Shown: piece by piece, positions 11,465 to 23,969 of the stretch | Position numbering within the stretch: the stretch's first letter is position 1 | Layout of the letters: each line of letters starts with the position of its first letter | Assembly (NCBI RefSeq): GCF_000218685.1 | Contig: NW_006763308.1 | Coordinates: 558,001 to 622,000 of the forward strand | Reading direction: 5' to 3' | DNA length: 64,000 nt | From: Serpula lacrymans var. lacrymans S7.9 | Taxonomy: Eukaryota; Basidiomycota; Agaricomycetes; Boletales; Serpulaceae | Notes under the pieces: model-generated | Database searches by the model: none | Told to the model about the DNA's origin: nothing | The model's input: only the letters and a program-made list of their open reading frames with translations | Program-made: the position numbers and the translations under genes

Positions 11465-12487
11465 CTTTAGCTAGCAATAATAATGTCAGATGGTTGTTTG
11501 CAACGAATTGCGTTGAACAAAACGCGCAACGCGGTTCAAATTTATCACGTGAATGTCACGTGAGAAAATGCAGATGGAGTGACTCTGGTGAGTCTCCGCT
11601 GCAGGAGCATATTTGCAAGATATGATCGACTGTCATCATTGTATTGATTTAGGTCAGCAAGGGAGACTAGTAGGAGTACTAAACATGCATGTTTCATGGA
11701 TTACTGTAAATATTCAAAGGGGTATTGGGGAGGCAATAGGAATTCCCTGTAACTCATCTGTAACCGACATGTCTCTGAATCATCATGTCTTGTGTGTCTG
11801 ACTAGATCGCAATCCCATATTGCGGACAGACTATTTTTGGAGGTGATAATTGGATGCTGGGACTGACCCCATTCGAATCCATTGCTAGCTTGTCATGTGA
11901 GTGCGAATATCAGGTCTGGCCCGGTGGGCAGGCAAAACCTTCGAGTATCATCTAGCCACGGTTTGATGTGCAGACAGTACACGGCTAGACATCAATAATC
12001 ATTCTCTATGCTCTAGAAACCATATACCCGAGAATCCAACATTACAACCCTCAGGCCTTAGGTTCTGAACTCGGTCAAAGAATGCGGTCCCTTTTATGTA
12101 TCACTCACTGTCTTCTTCTCGGCGTCCCGCTTGAGCTTTCTCTCATAGATGGATGAAAGTTTTCTGGTCCTAGCAAGTTCAACCACCGTCGAGTGGACAA
12201 TGACAGATGGGATATAGCAACTGGGTCGCAGTACAAGTGAGCCAATTTCTTTTTTTTTGTGGTAGACGCTGCAAATTCTCAGGATAGATTATAAATGTAA
12301 TTGTCTTCAGTTTTGTACTTCTGTTCCATATCGCCTGACTGACCAGATGACACATTATTGCCGTACGTTACAGATATTCTCCGACTATCCCTCGGTCCGC
12401 CCATTACTATCTGCTTCAGTGGCCGAGCCCTTGGTCATTTGAGAGTTCGCTGTTGATCATTTGATCCTCCCTAGGTCATCCTCGAAG
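11465..12487. other. Intergenic region between divergent FHA and GH3 genes
   Basis: No gene recognised. It should hold the promoters of both flanking genes. A palindrome tatcacgtgaatgtcacgtga near 11540-11560 carries two CACGTG E-box-like sites close to the FHA start. Confidence 0.5.
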
Positions 12488-12493
12488 TATAAA
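12488..12493 (+). promoter_or_regulatory. TATA box of the GH3 beta-xylosidase gene
   Basis: TATAAA lies 52 bases before the start codon at 12546, followed by a pyrimidine-rich ctttctctgtccatctc stretch typical of fungal transcription starts. Confidence 0.55.
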
Positions 12494-12545
12494 GGTCAAG
12501 CATCCATACTGTCATCTTTCTCTGTCCATCTCACGGTAAATTCTG

Positions 12546-15194
12546 ATGCTCACGACACGCGCTAGGTTTCTTCCCCTAGTGCTAACAGCGGGCTTGGCTT
12601 CTGCTTATAGCTTCCCAGACTGCACCAACGGGCCTCTTGCCCAAAATGCGATTTGTGATACTTCCTTGGATCCTATCTCCCGCGCTACCGCAGTCGTAGA
12701 CTTATTTACCATTGATGAACTCATCAATAACACCGTGAGCACTTCGCCTGGCGTCCCACGCCTCGGTCTTCCTCCTTATCAATGGTGGTCTGAAGGCTTG
12801 GTACGTCTGACCTACTCCCAAAACCGCTTCCTCGCCTAACTGCAAGCCTTGCCTTGTTATCTCACTAGCACGGAGTAGCGGACAGCCCAGGCGTAAACTT
12901 CTCTGCTTCCGGAGAGTTCAGTTATGCAACATCATTCCCGCAACCTATCATCATGGGTGCTGCCTTTGATGACGAGCTGATCAAGTCAGTCGGGGCTATT
13001 GTCGGCATGGAAGGAAGGTCGTTCAACAACTATGGTCGAGCCGGATTAGATTTCTGGACGCCGAACATCAATCCTTTCAAAGATCCTCGATGGGGACGAG
13101 GCCAGGAAACTCCTGGAGAAGACCCTTATCACCTCGCCCAATACGTTTACAATTTGGTGCAGGGGCTACAGGGTGGTCTTGACCCGAAGCCTTACTATCA
13201 AGTCATCTCGACTTGCAAGCACTTTGCAGCATACGACTTGGAAGACTGGGACGGTAACTACCGTTATGGGTTCGACGCCATCGTTACAACACAGGATCTG
13301 AGCGAATATTATTTGCCATCTTTCCAAAGTTGCTACAGAGATGCTAAAGTTGGAGCTGCAATGCAAGCACTCCCTAATTTCATACTTTCGCTTGCTGACA
13401 CAACACCTTCGTTTTCAGGTGCAGTTATAATGCCGTCAATGGCATTCCGTCTTGTGCCAACACGTACCTCCTTCAATCTATCTTACGAGACTTTTGGGGC
13501 TTCGCTGAGGATCGATGGGGTGAGCTACAAGTTTTCTGCTATAGTTTTCCGACTAAACGCCATCCATCTCTTTTAGTTACTTCAGATTGTGATGCTGTGC
13601 GTACATCTATGTATTACTCCGCCGGATTGTACTGATAAAAATAAATTAAATCTAGGTCGATAATATATATGACCCTCACAACTACACCAAAACTCCCGAG
13701 GAGGCGGTCGCGGATGCGCTCAAGGCCGGTACTGACATCGACTGTGGTACATTCTACAGTGAATATTTGCCTGGTGCTTACAACCAGTCGTTGATCACGG
13801 AAACCGAGTTAAGGCAGGCTTTGATCCGTCAATATGCGTCTCTTGTTCGGTAAATTCATTCATGCCACTGAGGAATTATCCATTTGATCTTATGTCACTT
13901 TATCAGTCTCGGATATTTCGATCCTACAGATATACAGCCTTACCGGCAATACAACTGGAACAACGTAGACACCCCACAGGCCCAGCAACTAGCTTACCAA
14001 GCCGCCGCAGAGGGCATCGTTTTGCTCAAGAACGACGGCACTCTACCACTCTCAAGTGATATCAAGAACATCGCGCTCATTGGTCCTTGGGGAAATGCGA
14101 CAGGCGAGATGCAGGGCAACTATTACGGTGTTGCACCGTACCTTATTAGCCCCTTAATGGGAGCTGTGGCAACTGGCTATAATGTCACTTACGTGTTCGG
14201 GACAAACATCACTTCCAACGATACCAGCGGGTTTGCTGCAGCAATCGCCGCCGCTCAAGGCGCTGATGTCGTCATCTACGCAGGGGGCATCGACGAAACG
14301 GTCGAGAGCGAGGGGAATGACCGAAACTACATCACATGGCCAGGAAACCAGTTGGACTTGGTTGGCGAGCTAGCCGCAGTAGGGAAACCTCTTGTTGTGG
14401 TGCAATTTGGAGGAGGACAAGTGGACGATACTTCCCTGAAAGCCAATAGCACTGTAAGCTGATATGTCGGCCATAGTGGTTACCGGGCTAACGTCTCCGT
14501 ATAGGTTAATGCTCTTCTTTGGGCTGGATATCCTGGACAAAGTGGTGGATCAGCTCTTTTTGACATTATCAGTGGAAAAGTAGCACCCGCTGGCCGTCTC
14601 CCAGTTACGCAATATCCTGCCGACTACGTGTATGAGATTCCCATGACAGACATGGACTTGCGGCCCAACGCGACCAGCCCTGGCCGCACATATAAATGGT
14701 ACACGGGCACACCGATCTACGACTTTGGCTATGGTCTGCACTACACAACTTTCAGCTACAAGTGGGCCAAAGCACCATCAAGCACGTATAACATTCAAAC
14801 ACTCGTGCAGTCGGGAAATCTATACTCATATCTTGACCTGGCACCTTTCGACACATTCACTGTCAATGTTACCAACACGGGCAATGTTACGTCCGATTTT
14901 GCTTCTTTGCTATTCGTTAACGGAACATATGGACCATCACCATACCCGAATAAGTCTTTAATCACTTATGCTCGTCTTCATGATATTGCATCCGGAGATA
15001 CGGCATCTGTGGCATTAGGAGTTACCTTAGGATCTATTGCCAGAGCGGACACCTATGGTAACATGTGGCTATATCCTGGAACTTATCAGGTTACTTTGGA
15101 TACATTGGGAGTTCTCACATACCAATTCCAACTCACAGGCAGTGCTACTCAGATCACGGAATTCCCTCAAGATAATGATGCTCCACCTTCGTGA
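12546..15194 (+). CDS. Secreted GH3 beta-xylosidase
   Basis: Seven exons: 12546-12800, 12869-13362, 13419-13519, 13577-13596, 13656-13849, 13907-14453 and 14505-15194; they sum to 766 residues with no internal stop. It removes terminal xylose from xylo-oligosaccharides outside the cell. Residues 1-20 are a signal peptide ending ASA. The GH3 N-domain carries DPRWGRGQETPGEDP, CKHFAAYD, MCSYNAVNG and the nucleophile block TSDCDA. The C-domain carries AEGIVLLKNDGTLPL and GYPGQSGG, and an Fn3-like end follows (YDFGYGLHYTTF). SDC instead of the SDW of beta-glucosidases favours xylosidase. Intron 2 (13363-13418) starts GC rather than GT, and exon 4 is only 20 bp and holds the nucleophile. The length fits fungal BXL enzymes. 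The upstream TATA box and lack of nearby xylan genes leave regulation open. Confidence 0.92.
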
Positions 15195-16050
15195 CCTTCG
15201 TATACATGGAAATAGTTTTATGATATCCCCAGCCATTGTTTCTCACTTACCTTGAACGATTTTTTCTTATACGAGATATGATTCCTCCAAAACTTGATCT
15301 TGTAGAATTCGGTTGGCGCAAACACATTTTAGTTTCACGCAATCTACTGTTGTATGGCATTACAGTCGCATCGTAAGCAAGTCTGTTGATTTTTATTCGT
15401 CGCTGCGGTTACATTCGTTTTACATGACACTGGAAATCCCCCCAGGTTCTCTAATGAGTCAATCGCGACATCACTGATCACCTCGGTCGGGTGCATACTA
15501 GTATGACAAAATTCAGTCTGGACAGCACAAGCGCGTGCCTCCCCGAACGCCTCATAACCAGTGCCAGTGAATGAACCATGAAAGGGTCCCGATGTTGATG
15601 TGTTTGCTGAATCAATTCAGAATGCAGACCTTCCTGGTCTCGTGCCAGCCTTGCAGTTGACGCGCCGTGAGTCGTAGAGATATCCCAACCTCATCCGACT
15701 CGTTCCCATTGGTCCACTATCTCATTTAAAACAAAGGATCACCAAAGCGGTGTTCCTAACGTTACTGTGGCACTACCATGAGACCTTCGGTCCATTCGTG
15801 GATAACTCTTGCTGAAGCTTTCGTTACTTTATGTTATACCTTGCCATTTCCAGCGCTGCCCTGGTGAGTACATCCCTTTTCGAGGAAACAGTGGCGATCG
15901 GATGACTGGGATGACAACGTAGGCGCTTGCTCGCTACTGGTAATCTGATGACCTGACCCAAGTCAGTCGTCTTCTCTTGTCCTACTGTGCCGTTCAAAAT
16001 TCACGGTTGCTCAGTGATTTGTATCTCTCATCTCCCAACCACAGACTAAG
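15195..16050. other. Intergenic, no gene seen
   Basis: GH3 3' flank and promoter of the NACHT gene. No ORF or repeat that I can support. Confidence 0.5.
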
Positions 16051-19000
16051 ATGCCAGTCTTCGCCAACGCAGAAGGTGTAAATGCAAGTAGCAGCGTGTT
16101 CAACGACGTCCAAGGAAATCTAACCAGTAACACCTACATCCTCAATCCCAGTGAGTGAACGAAAGCATTCGTTAGAATTTCCGTCTTATCATTCGGTGAC
16201 TTACCGCATGTTCCCCTCTTTCAGCTACTAGTAGCGTGCGCATTGCTGATTTGTTCGGGTCTGATTTTGATGCTACCGCGACCCACGACTCTGTCCAGCG
16301 CCAGGATGCCCCTACTTGCCATCACAGCACCCGAGGAGATATCCTATATGATATTCAAGAATGGGCAGAACGCATCGACCACCGTCACATATGCCTTCTC
16401 TACGGGCCCGCAGGATCAGGCAAGTCGACGATTGCTCTCACTATCGCCAAGCAACTTGCAGCATCCAAGAGGTTGGGAGCGACCTATTTCTTTAGCAGAG
16501 GGGAATCGTCTAGCGACATTGCTCACCTCTTCCCTACACTTGCATATCAACTTTCCACTAACTTTCATGCAACGCAGGGTGTGATACAGAGTGCTCTCCT
16601 TGAGGACCCTGCCATTCTATCGAAAAGTCTCGACATCCAATACAGAAAACTGGTTCTCAATCCTTCCTCTCTCTCCCAAGCTGAGGGCCCCATAGTTATC
16701 ATTATCGATGCCCTCGACGAATGTGATGGTGAGGAAGCAGTCCGGCGGCTCATACAAGTCCTAGCGCAGACCCAATGCGATCCACCCTACTCCCTGAAAT
16801 TTCTCCTCACTTCTCGTCTCCACTTCCGCGTCCGCCAGAGTATCGCCGCCATCGACCATTCCAAAATCCATGTCCTCGACCTCCAGCAGTACAGTGCCGA
16901 CGCAGACATATTTGCCTACTTCCAATCACGCTTCTCTGCCATTCACAAAGAAAACAGGCGGTATATGCGCGGGGTCAAGCTCCCTTGGCCATCCTATAGT
17001 GATTTGAAAATCCTTGTAGATAAATCGCAAGGCTCCTTCATATATGCTTCGACCCTCGTCAATTTTGTTGGCGCAGGTGATCAGCTCCCCCATGTCAAGC
17101 TGCGCATTGCGATGGGCACACCTCCGGGTCTCGACCCTCTCTATGCCCAAACTTTCTCTGGTGCTCCTAAATTTCCACACTCTGCACGGGTGGTTGCCTC
17201 GTGCACCTTGATGCGCCGCCCCTTGAACATCAAAGATATCGCCCAGCTCCTCGCGCTCGAGCCCGCAAGCATCGCACATGCTTTCCAAGGCCTAGAGTCT
17301 ATCTTCACCATTCCGGATTTAGACGACGAAGCTATCCAGCCTCTCCATGCCTCGCTATACGACTTTCTTGTCAACAAGCAACGCTCAAAGAATCACTACA
17401 TCAATCCCGCCTACTTCAATGCGCAATTGCTGGAAGACTGTGTAAAGCTCGTAACAGCGTATATGGAGGGAGACCTAGAAGGCAGTGCGGCAGTGGCGTA
17501 TGCATGTCTGAATTGGTGCTACCATCTTACGTGCGCACTGACAGAGGAGGAGGGTGTAAGGCGTGTGATGACGTTGTGTGATGTGAGACTAATGGCATTT
17601 TTGGAGAATATACAGAATCAGTGGTTGCAGGGGTGGCTTCGCATGGTTGATTCACTGAGACTCTTGTTTGAGGATATGGTTACTGCTATAGGAAAGCTAG
17701 AGGTGAGTGTCCAGAACGTTCAATTCATTTTTTTCTGTCGGCATTAATCTGTTTTTCTCATAAAGAACTCTGGTGATCCAAAACAGAAGTCACTTGGTCG
17801 TACCCTTACTGAAATCGGGGTGGCGATCCTCGTAAACGTCAGTGCACTCTCTAATGCCGAGGTCGCAAGGAGCATACAACTCGTACCAGCTTTTGCGAAT
17901 GCACCTGCAAACGTGCTGTTATCTTCTTCTTCTGTGGCGGCTGCGAGGTCCGAGGTGGATGGGGGAGGTGATTGGTTGGTTAATTATGTCAATGTGTAAG
18001 TTTGCACCATTTCCCGGGTGATGTTCTTTTATTTCCCTTCATTTGTTGTTTGACGCGAATATAATTTTGGCTGATTTGAATGTGACCAGGTTTGTAGACC
18101 GTGATGTGTTTATGCGGTACTTGGGCGGCGAGGTTCAACACGATGACACACGGGAGGCCACAAGGTGGTTACTTGAACATCGAGTGGGGGATTCGCAAAC
18201 CTTGGACTCAGTTGATGATAACGACAATACGACAGATAGTGGATTTGATACGGAAGACGAGGAGATCAAAGAGTATGATGCAGAAGACGAAGGCGAGCAC
18301 GGCGAGAATGGAGCGGAAGCCGAGGTAGTGCAAAGTGAAGATAGCGATGAGTATTCTGAGAAAGAAGAGGGCGATGTTGAAAAAGAGGAGGAAGACGAGA
18401 GTTCCGATGGTGACGGTGGAGGGCGAGGAAGGGAGGAAAGTCGCGAGAGAATGTGCAATTGTGCCGAGTGTAAGTTTAGGACCAAGGCATCAGAAGATGG
18501 GGAAGAGGGGGAAGAGAGTGGCTTGGATGAAGAGGCAGCCGACGACGAATCAGTGGACAACCGAGAATCGAGCAGAGCGAACGCACGTGTTAGAGACAGA
18601 AGAAACGATGACGAAAGCTCAGCTGAAGAGGCACAGGACACTCACGGTGCTGATGACGTCACAGATGTCAGTGACGACGACAGAGGCTCAGGTGAAAGGG
18701 CTCAAGACTCCGACTTGGGTGGTGCTAGTAAAAATGCCAGAGTAAACGCGAAGACCAGGGTGGAAACAGATACTGAATCTGATGACATTGAGGACGAACA
18801 GCACGAGGATCTGCAGAGAAGTAATGGTAAACACGGGGTTGACAGGATAGGCAGAAGCGCTAAAGGGGACAGATACACAGAAAGTAATAAGGGAAGCGAA
18901 GAAGAGGACGAGGATGAAGACAGCGATCTTAGTAATTCTGACAGGAATCCCAGGGATAAGTATACGAGGAGAGAGGCCAGGCGCGATTCAGAGGAGGACA

Positions 19001-19575
19001 GTAGCGACGATGATGGCAGGGTTATATCTGACAAGAGAAAGCAACCGAACATGAACATGAGCTCGAGGGAGACTAGATCTTCCGGCAAAAGGGCCTGGTT
19101 AGCGAAGATGACAAACAAGATCATGAAAAAGAACAGCAAACAAGATGGTAATCATGATCAGAATGGAAAGAATAAGGTGGATGAGGATGAGGATGACTCG
19201 TCGGTTGAAGAACCCCAGGATACCGACGACGACGACGAGCAAGCTACAAGCAGACACGTAGTGAGAGCAGCTCGTAACAGATCAGAGGATGAAGAGGACG
19301 CAGACGAGGAGGATGCAGAGGAAAGGGACGAAGATGAAGATGATTACGAAGAGGAAGAAGATAGCAGTGATACTGATGGAAACATCAAAGACAAGCGTAA
19401 CCAAAGAGTTGGCAGCGATGATGAGTCCGTTAGAGAAAGGGACGAGACAGATGAAGAGGACACTACATCCGAGGAAACAACAAGCCAGTCAGCAGCAAAG
19501 AAGCCAAGCGCAAATTCGTCTGGTAAGAGGTGGTTGGCAAAGATGAAAGGCAAGATTACGACACGTAAATATTAA
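16051..19575 (+). CDS. NACHT STAND NTPase with long acidic C-terminal tail
   Basis: Four exons: 16051-16150, 16225-17702, 17766-17995 and 18090-19575; 1,097 residues in frame. A short N-terminal exon has an Asn/Ser-rich segment (SSSVFNDVQGN) of a kind often found before basidiomycete NACHT domains. The NACHT domain follows, with Walker A GPAGSGKST and Walker B IIIDALDEC, then sensor-like FLLTSR. A helical arm runs to about residue 620. Instead of WD40, ankyrin or TPR repeats, the last 490 residues are a Glu/Asp/Ser-rich disordered tail with a CNCAEC cluster. In the tail the basic motif SGKR(A)WLAKM-x2-KI occurs twice, the second copy ending the protein. NACHT proteins are fungal NLR-like sensors that oligomerise on ATP binding; a role in incompatibility or defence is inference. 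An acidic tail could also indicate chromatin binding. Confidence 0.85.
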
Positions 19576-19859
19576 TAATAGTGGTTGTCCGCCATTTGTC
19601 TTTTGAGTTTTCCACATTCGCTTCTATATATTATATTGTATATATTATTTGCTCTAAATTACAACTATCTCAAAGATATAATGGAAGGCATACGATGTGA
19701 GTAGCGAACAGCCAGTTCGCTTCTATCGAACACAACACAATAATATTGCATCCAAAAGAGAAGAAGAAAAATTCAGTCAAGCAATTAACTTGTTCATTCG
19801 AGCAGAGGAAGTCCCTCAAATTTCCGCTGAAACACTAATAAATCATGGGATCAAAATCG
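19576..19859. other. Short convergent intergenic region
   Basis: AT-rich 3' flanks of two converging genes (tatattatattg near 19630). No gene seen. Confidence 0.5.
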
Positions 19860-22095
19860 TCAGGGACTTGTCAAACCGAGCAATAAAATGGGCGTACAGT
19901 GCGAAGGACATACACCAGTAGCGCCAATCAGCGCACCAACCAGCCTTCTTAAAGCATCCACCAAACTTTCCTCCCCACGTCCAGCGGGGCCTGTAGCCAA
20001 GTTCGCTCGAAGGCTACGTAGTCTCGAGACCTCACTACCAATTATATGCACAATGGCAGCTAGCAAGTTCTACCACACGCCGTCAACAAAACTGAACATA
20101 AAGAAAGGAAAGGAAAAAGCGAACTGACCACTAGCAAGGGGTTAAGATACCCCAGGTCCTTCACCTTAACAACATCGACAATATTGACAATCGCAACAGC
20201 GCTGCTTATGCTCTTCTGGTTCGATGCAGTATTGCGGGACATGAGAATGTGGTGGAGCTGTACTGTAGCGGTAAGCGCGATCACATGCACCATCAGCAAC
20301 ATCTTAATGACAGCCTGTGTCCGAGTCGCACTGTCAAACTGGGCCGGACGAGGGAGCGACTTTTGGAAAGTATCGATGAATTCATCTAAAGCGCAAAACT
20401 GCGTACGGTAATCAGAAGAATCACCTAACCTTGGGTCTGTTCGCAGCAAAAATAGGAAAAGAGAATGCGAACATATTAGTTAGTTCACCTAGTGAAAGCG
20501 ATCGGATTGTAAGATAAATGTTTCGCACCTGCGTTATACTGCTCAGCCAGTCCAGTCGCTTTTTCGAGTAGCAGCACAGCTTTGCATTGGAGAGCAAGCA
20601 AGGAGCGTCCCTGATCAGCGTTATCAGGTGAACTGCTCAGGAAGTTTTGGATTGTATCATTACCCTGAACAGTAGGAACCAGTTGACCCTGAGTCCACGA
20701 AAATGAGACCAAAAATGCCAGAGAACAGTAAAAAGTAAAGTATCAGCACAAGCAATAATGATAATGTAGAGAGAACAGGAGGATAAACTGACCGATTCGT
20801 AAGCATACATGTCCATGGGCCATGGAGTATCGACCCGGATACCTGGAAGCGGGTTCGTAGACAGGTTCGAAGGCACTCCAAAAGTTACTGCCCAGCATTT
20901 GTCGAGAACCAAAACGGACCAAAACGCGTTGATACGCTCCCCTTCCTCAATAGTGTCACTCGGGAGAGGCAGCTCAGCTTCGTCATTTCCACGGATACTA
21001 AAGAGCGTTTCAGGGACAGATTGGCTGTGTACGCTCCTGATTTTGTGAAGGTTGAAACTGAGGACGAGTGAGGCAGCAGCACTGCAGTGGTATCTGCCCT
21101 CCAGGAAGCGGTCCTTGCGTAGGAAGTAGTAGCTGAGCAATAGTTCAGCTTGAATGATGTGAAGGAGTTGGTGTGATTGTATGTTGGACAACGCAATCGC
21201 GAGGTGTTTGAGGGTGCGTGAAAGGAATGTTGGTTCGAGGGCGACAAAGGCATCTGACTGGCAAAGGTGAGCGTTCCAGAGAAAAAGAACGTTTAATAGG
21301 GTTGGAGAAGGCCTGTGAAGATAGTCGAATGAAGCAGGAGATAGTAAAGAGTCACGAAAGCGAGAGATATTAAGGAAAAACCCAAGCTCCGAAGCATGTG
21401 GAATGAAGTTGTCCATTCTGGTGGTGTAGGTAGTGAGTGCATGATCCTTGATTGGAAGTATGAAATGGGCTTACAGAGCTTGGACTATGTGAGTGGGAGG
21501 TTCTTCTACATTCCACCATGAAGTCGCGACGTTCGAGTCGCTACTTGCTCTACTGTGGATACTAGGCGCTTTGGCATACATGAGCATGAAATAAACCAAT
21601 GAGAGTACTTGGGGCTCACTCGTCACTGGACTTGAAGCCGAAGAGGTAGAACTAGCTGATATGGCCCCAACTGGCGAGCCAGAACCTTGCTGGTACGGAT
21701 TGTGCAGTACTATAGGGGCCTGTGCTTCATCTGGATGTTCGAGCTCATGGATCCGGGCTTGCAGACGAGCCACGTCATCTTCAAGCATCTGAGTCCTAGA
21801 ACGCGTCTGTCCGTCCGTGTACTCGCAGTCATCGATTCTATCACCACGAATACATTGACCACATGTAGGACGAGCACCATCACATCTCTACGAAATCGGG
21901 ATATTACAATGATTGTATAATGAGGCTGTAGCTGGGCTTACCATTTTCCTTCTCCTGTAGATCGAAACGCGGGTTAAGTTTGGAAGTAATTGGACAGTGG
22001 TGTGGTAGTGCGTACCTGCAAGCTAAGCAAGCTCTTCCTCGCTGAAGGGAGTTGGAGGAAAGGTCAGATGGATTTGATGAGAGACTGGGAATCAT
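19860..22095 (-). CDS. Zn(II)2Cys6 transcription factor with fungal middle homology region
   Basis: Minus strand, about seven exons. Starting at 22095, the zinc cluster is spread over three exons and reads C-x2-C-x6-C-x6-C-x2-C-x7-C (starts CLACRRRKMRC). A leucine-bearing coiled coil follows (MLEDDVARLQARIHELE), then a Ser-rich linker. From 21416 comes the all-helical fungal-specific domain, recognisable by SYYFLRKDRFLEGRYHC and NAFWSVLVLDKCWAVTFG. Later exons (about 20560-20690, 20150-20420, then 19860-20040) complete the C-terminus; the last join uses an acceptor near 20070. Such proteins bind CGG-containing sites as dimers and control metabolic genes. The target is unknown; the neighbours (NACHT gene, DUF6534 gene) do not reveal it. 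A possible small intron near 21590 in the linker is unresolved. Confidence 0.8.
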
Positions 22096-23969
22096 AACGA
22101 TGAGGTATATACAGAAAAATGATAACTCGAGGAAGAACTGAGCGTAACAAGAGCTGTCATGTCGAGAGTCTTATATGCCAAGTAGCTATTAACATGTTCA
22201 TGGCCGGGTTAGAAGCCCGGACGGTGAACGATAAAGTTAACGACTGTACGGATAGAATAGGAATGAAGACTCGAGCGAGATGAAATGCCTAGCGTCTGAA
22301 GCGCCAAAGTGACGCGGAAGCCTTTGTGATCGCACTACAAAGAGTTGTTGACGATGAATGACGCCAGGTCTTTACAAAGTTGACATTTCTCAGCAAAGTC
22401 ATGAACGCATTACAAAGCCGCTCCTGTCGTGAGGTGGGCAGGCTTTGTCTAGAAAGATTTGATTCCCGTGATAGTTTCCTGTCTCGTACTGGTATGGGTT
22501 GAACATGAAGACCTTCCGAAAGTGCAGGGCATGCAAGGACGGAGCCGGAGGATCGCACTGAGGGTTAAGTTGCATTGGCTGGCTGACTCCGAGTCGATTG
22601 ATCGGTGGTCCTCGTTCCAGTCTTCTTTCGTGACGGGCTTCATCGCCTCCGAGACCGAGCAACGAAGGATATGTCTTTTTAGGAAGCCTCGAGGATACAC
22701 AGGAATCGCATTCTTATAATGGCAGCTTGACCGAACGACCGTGGGCAAAGACTATTCTTGGTGATCGGGGCGCTGACAGTATTGGTCAGACGCAAATAGC
22801 CTAGAACTGAAAGCTCTAAAGACAAACTGGCATGTCTTTCTGCAGCGCCAGCGACATGTCCGGACTCGTCGTATGACCCCGAATATCGCGTAATTCTAAC
22901 GGCCTCAAACCGTAGTACGACCTAACTCGAAGATTATTGCCGGTGGTTCCCGGAAGAAGACGAGGATGCCCGCAACGTTCCGCGCTGTTTCAGGAGGACC
23001 CAGGCTGGGCCAACAAGCGGGCGAAAACCTTTCCAGAATAAAACATTGAAGCTTGGTGCCAGTGCAGTCGCCTCAGCACCAACTTCCCACCCCAGATCGT
23101 ACCACTAAACTCAAGGAGTGAAGTCTGTGAGGTCTGCGATAAGCCCCCAGTTCTGTAGCTTTATCACTGACAGTGTTCCAATACTGGGCGAGCAGTTGAT
23201 TGTCATGGTGTGGTTCAAGTTATAACTTGAACTCAAGACTTTGAGCAATATTCGCAATATTTACATAAGCACCACTGTCTAAATTCATTATTTATTATTG
23301 AATGTGGACCTCCAACTCCTTCCTAGCGTGCCTCAAGCCTCAGGCCTGAAGCTTGAATGCCGTTCGTGTCTATCGACTTCTTCCTATTACTCCCTAGAGT
23401 AGTGGTCTCTGATCCGATGTGATGTGAACCTCTTGTTGTCGTTCCACTCGGAGTCTTCCGAGCTAATTATAATGGACAATTCACACTGTGGTACACGGCC
23501 ATTACAGTGGTACTGGTAAGCAAGTCACAGCCAGGTTTCAATTTCTCATCATGCACAGTGATCATTCTACCAACATTCGAGGACTACCTAGAAAATGTAT
23601 TGTAAGAACAAGATTTCATCAGCCCATCACTAGCAAGGCACTGATATGACTAAAAATATGCAAGTCTGTTCATGGTATCATTTGACAAAGTCCTGGCGCA
23701 CTCTACTGAACAGGTTTTCAGCTTCAAATTCTTGCAATAAAGAATTACAGAGAACTCTGGAAAGCGCAAGAGTTTGTATCGAGTTGAATGTGTTTCAGTG
23801 CCACAAATCCGCTGACCGGTGGTGAGGCTTTGAAGCCTGTTTTGCCCCTGAACACAGTGTTACCGTGCATTTGATCGTCGTGAAGAAATACGGGAAAATC
23901 CATCATGTCGGCGCTTGTGATCTAGTTATAACGCGAGTACCTATCATTTCATCTGAATCCTGGCAGATC
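22096..23969. other. 1.9-kb intergenic region, no gene seen
   Basis: Several short ORFs on both strands show no family resemblance or splice logic. Includes the divergent promoter regions of the Zn2Cys6 gene and the DUF6534 gene. Confidence 0.45.

Noticed and set aside
18135..19139. Two long Ser/Leu-rich ORFs antisense to the NACHT tail
   Set aside because: They are mirror images of the GAA/GAC-rich acidic tail codons; the sense frame has correct splicing and a domain context.
22289..22748. Overlapping minus-strand ORFs with several Cys/His residues
   Set aside because: Cys spacing fits no zinc-finger pattern and several frames are open at once, which suggests chance.
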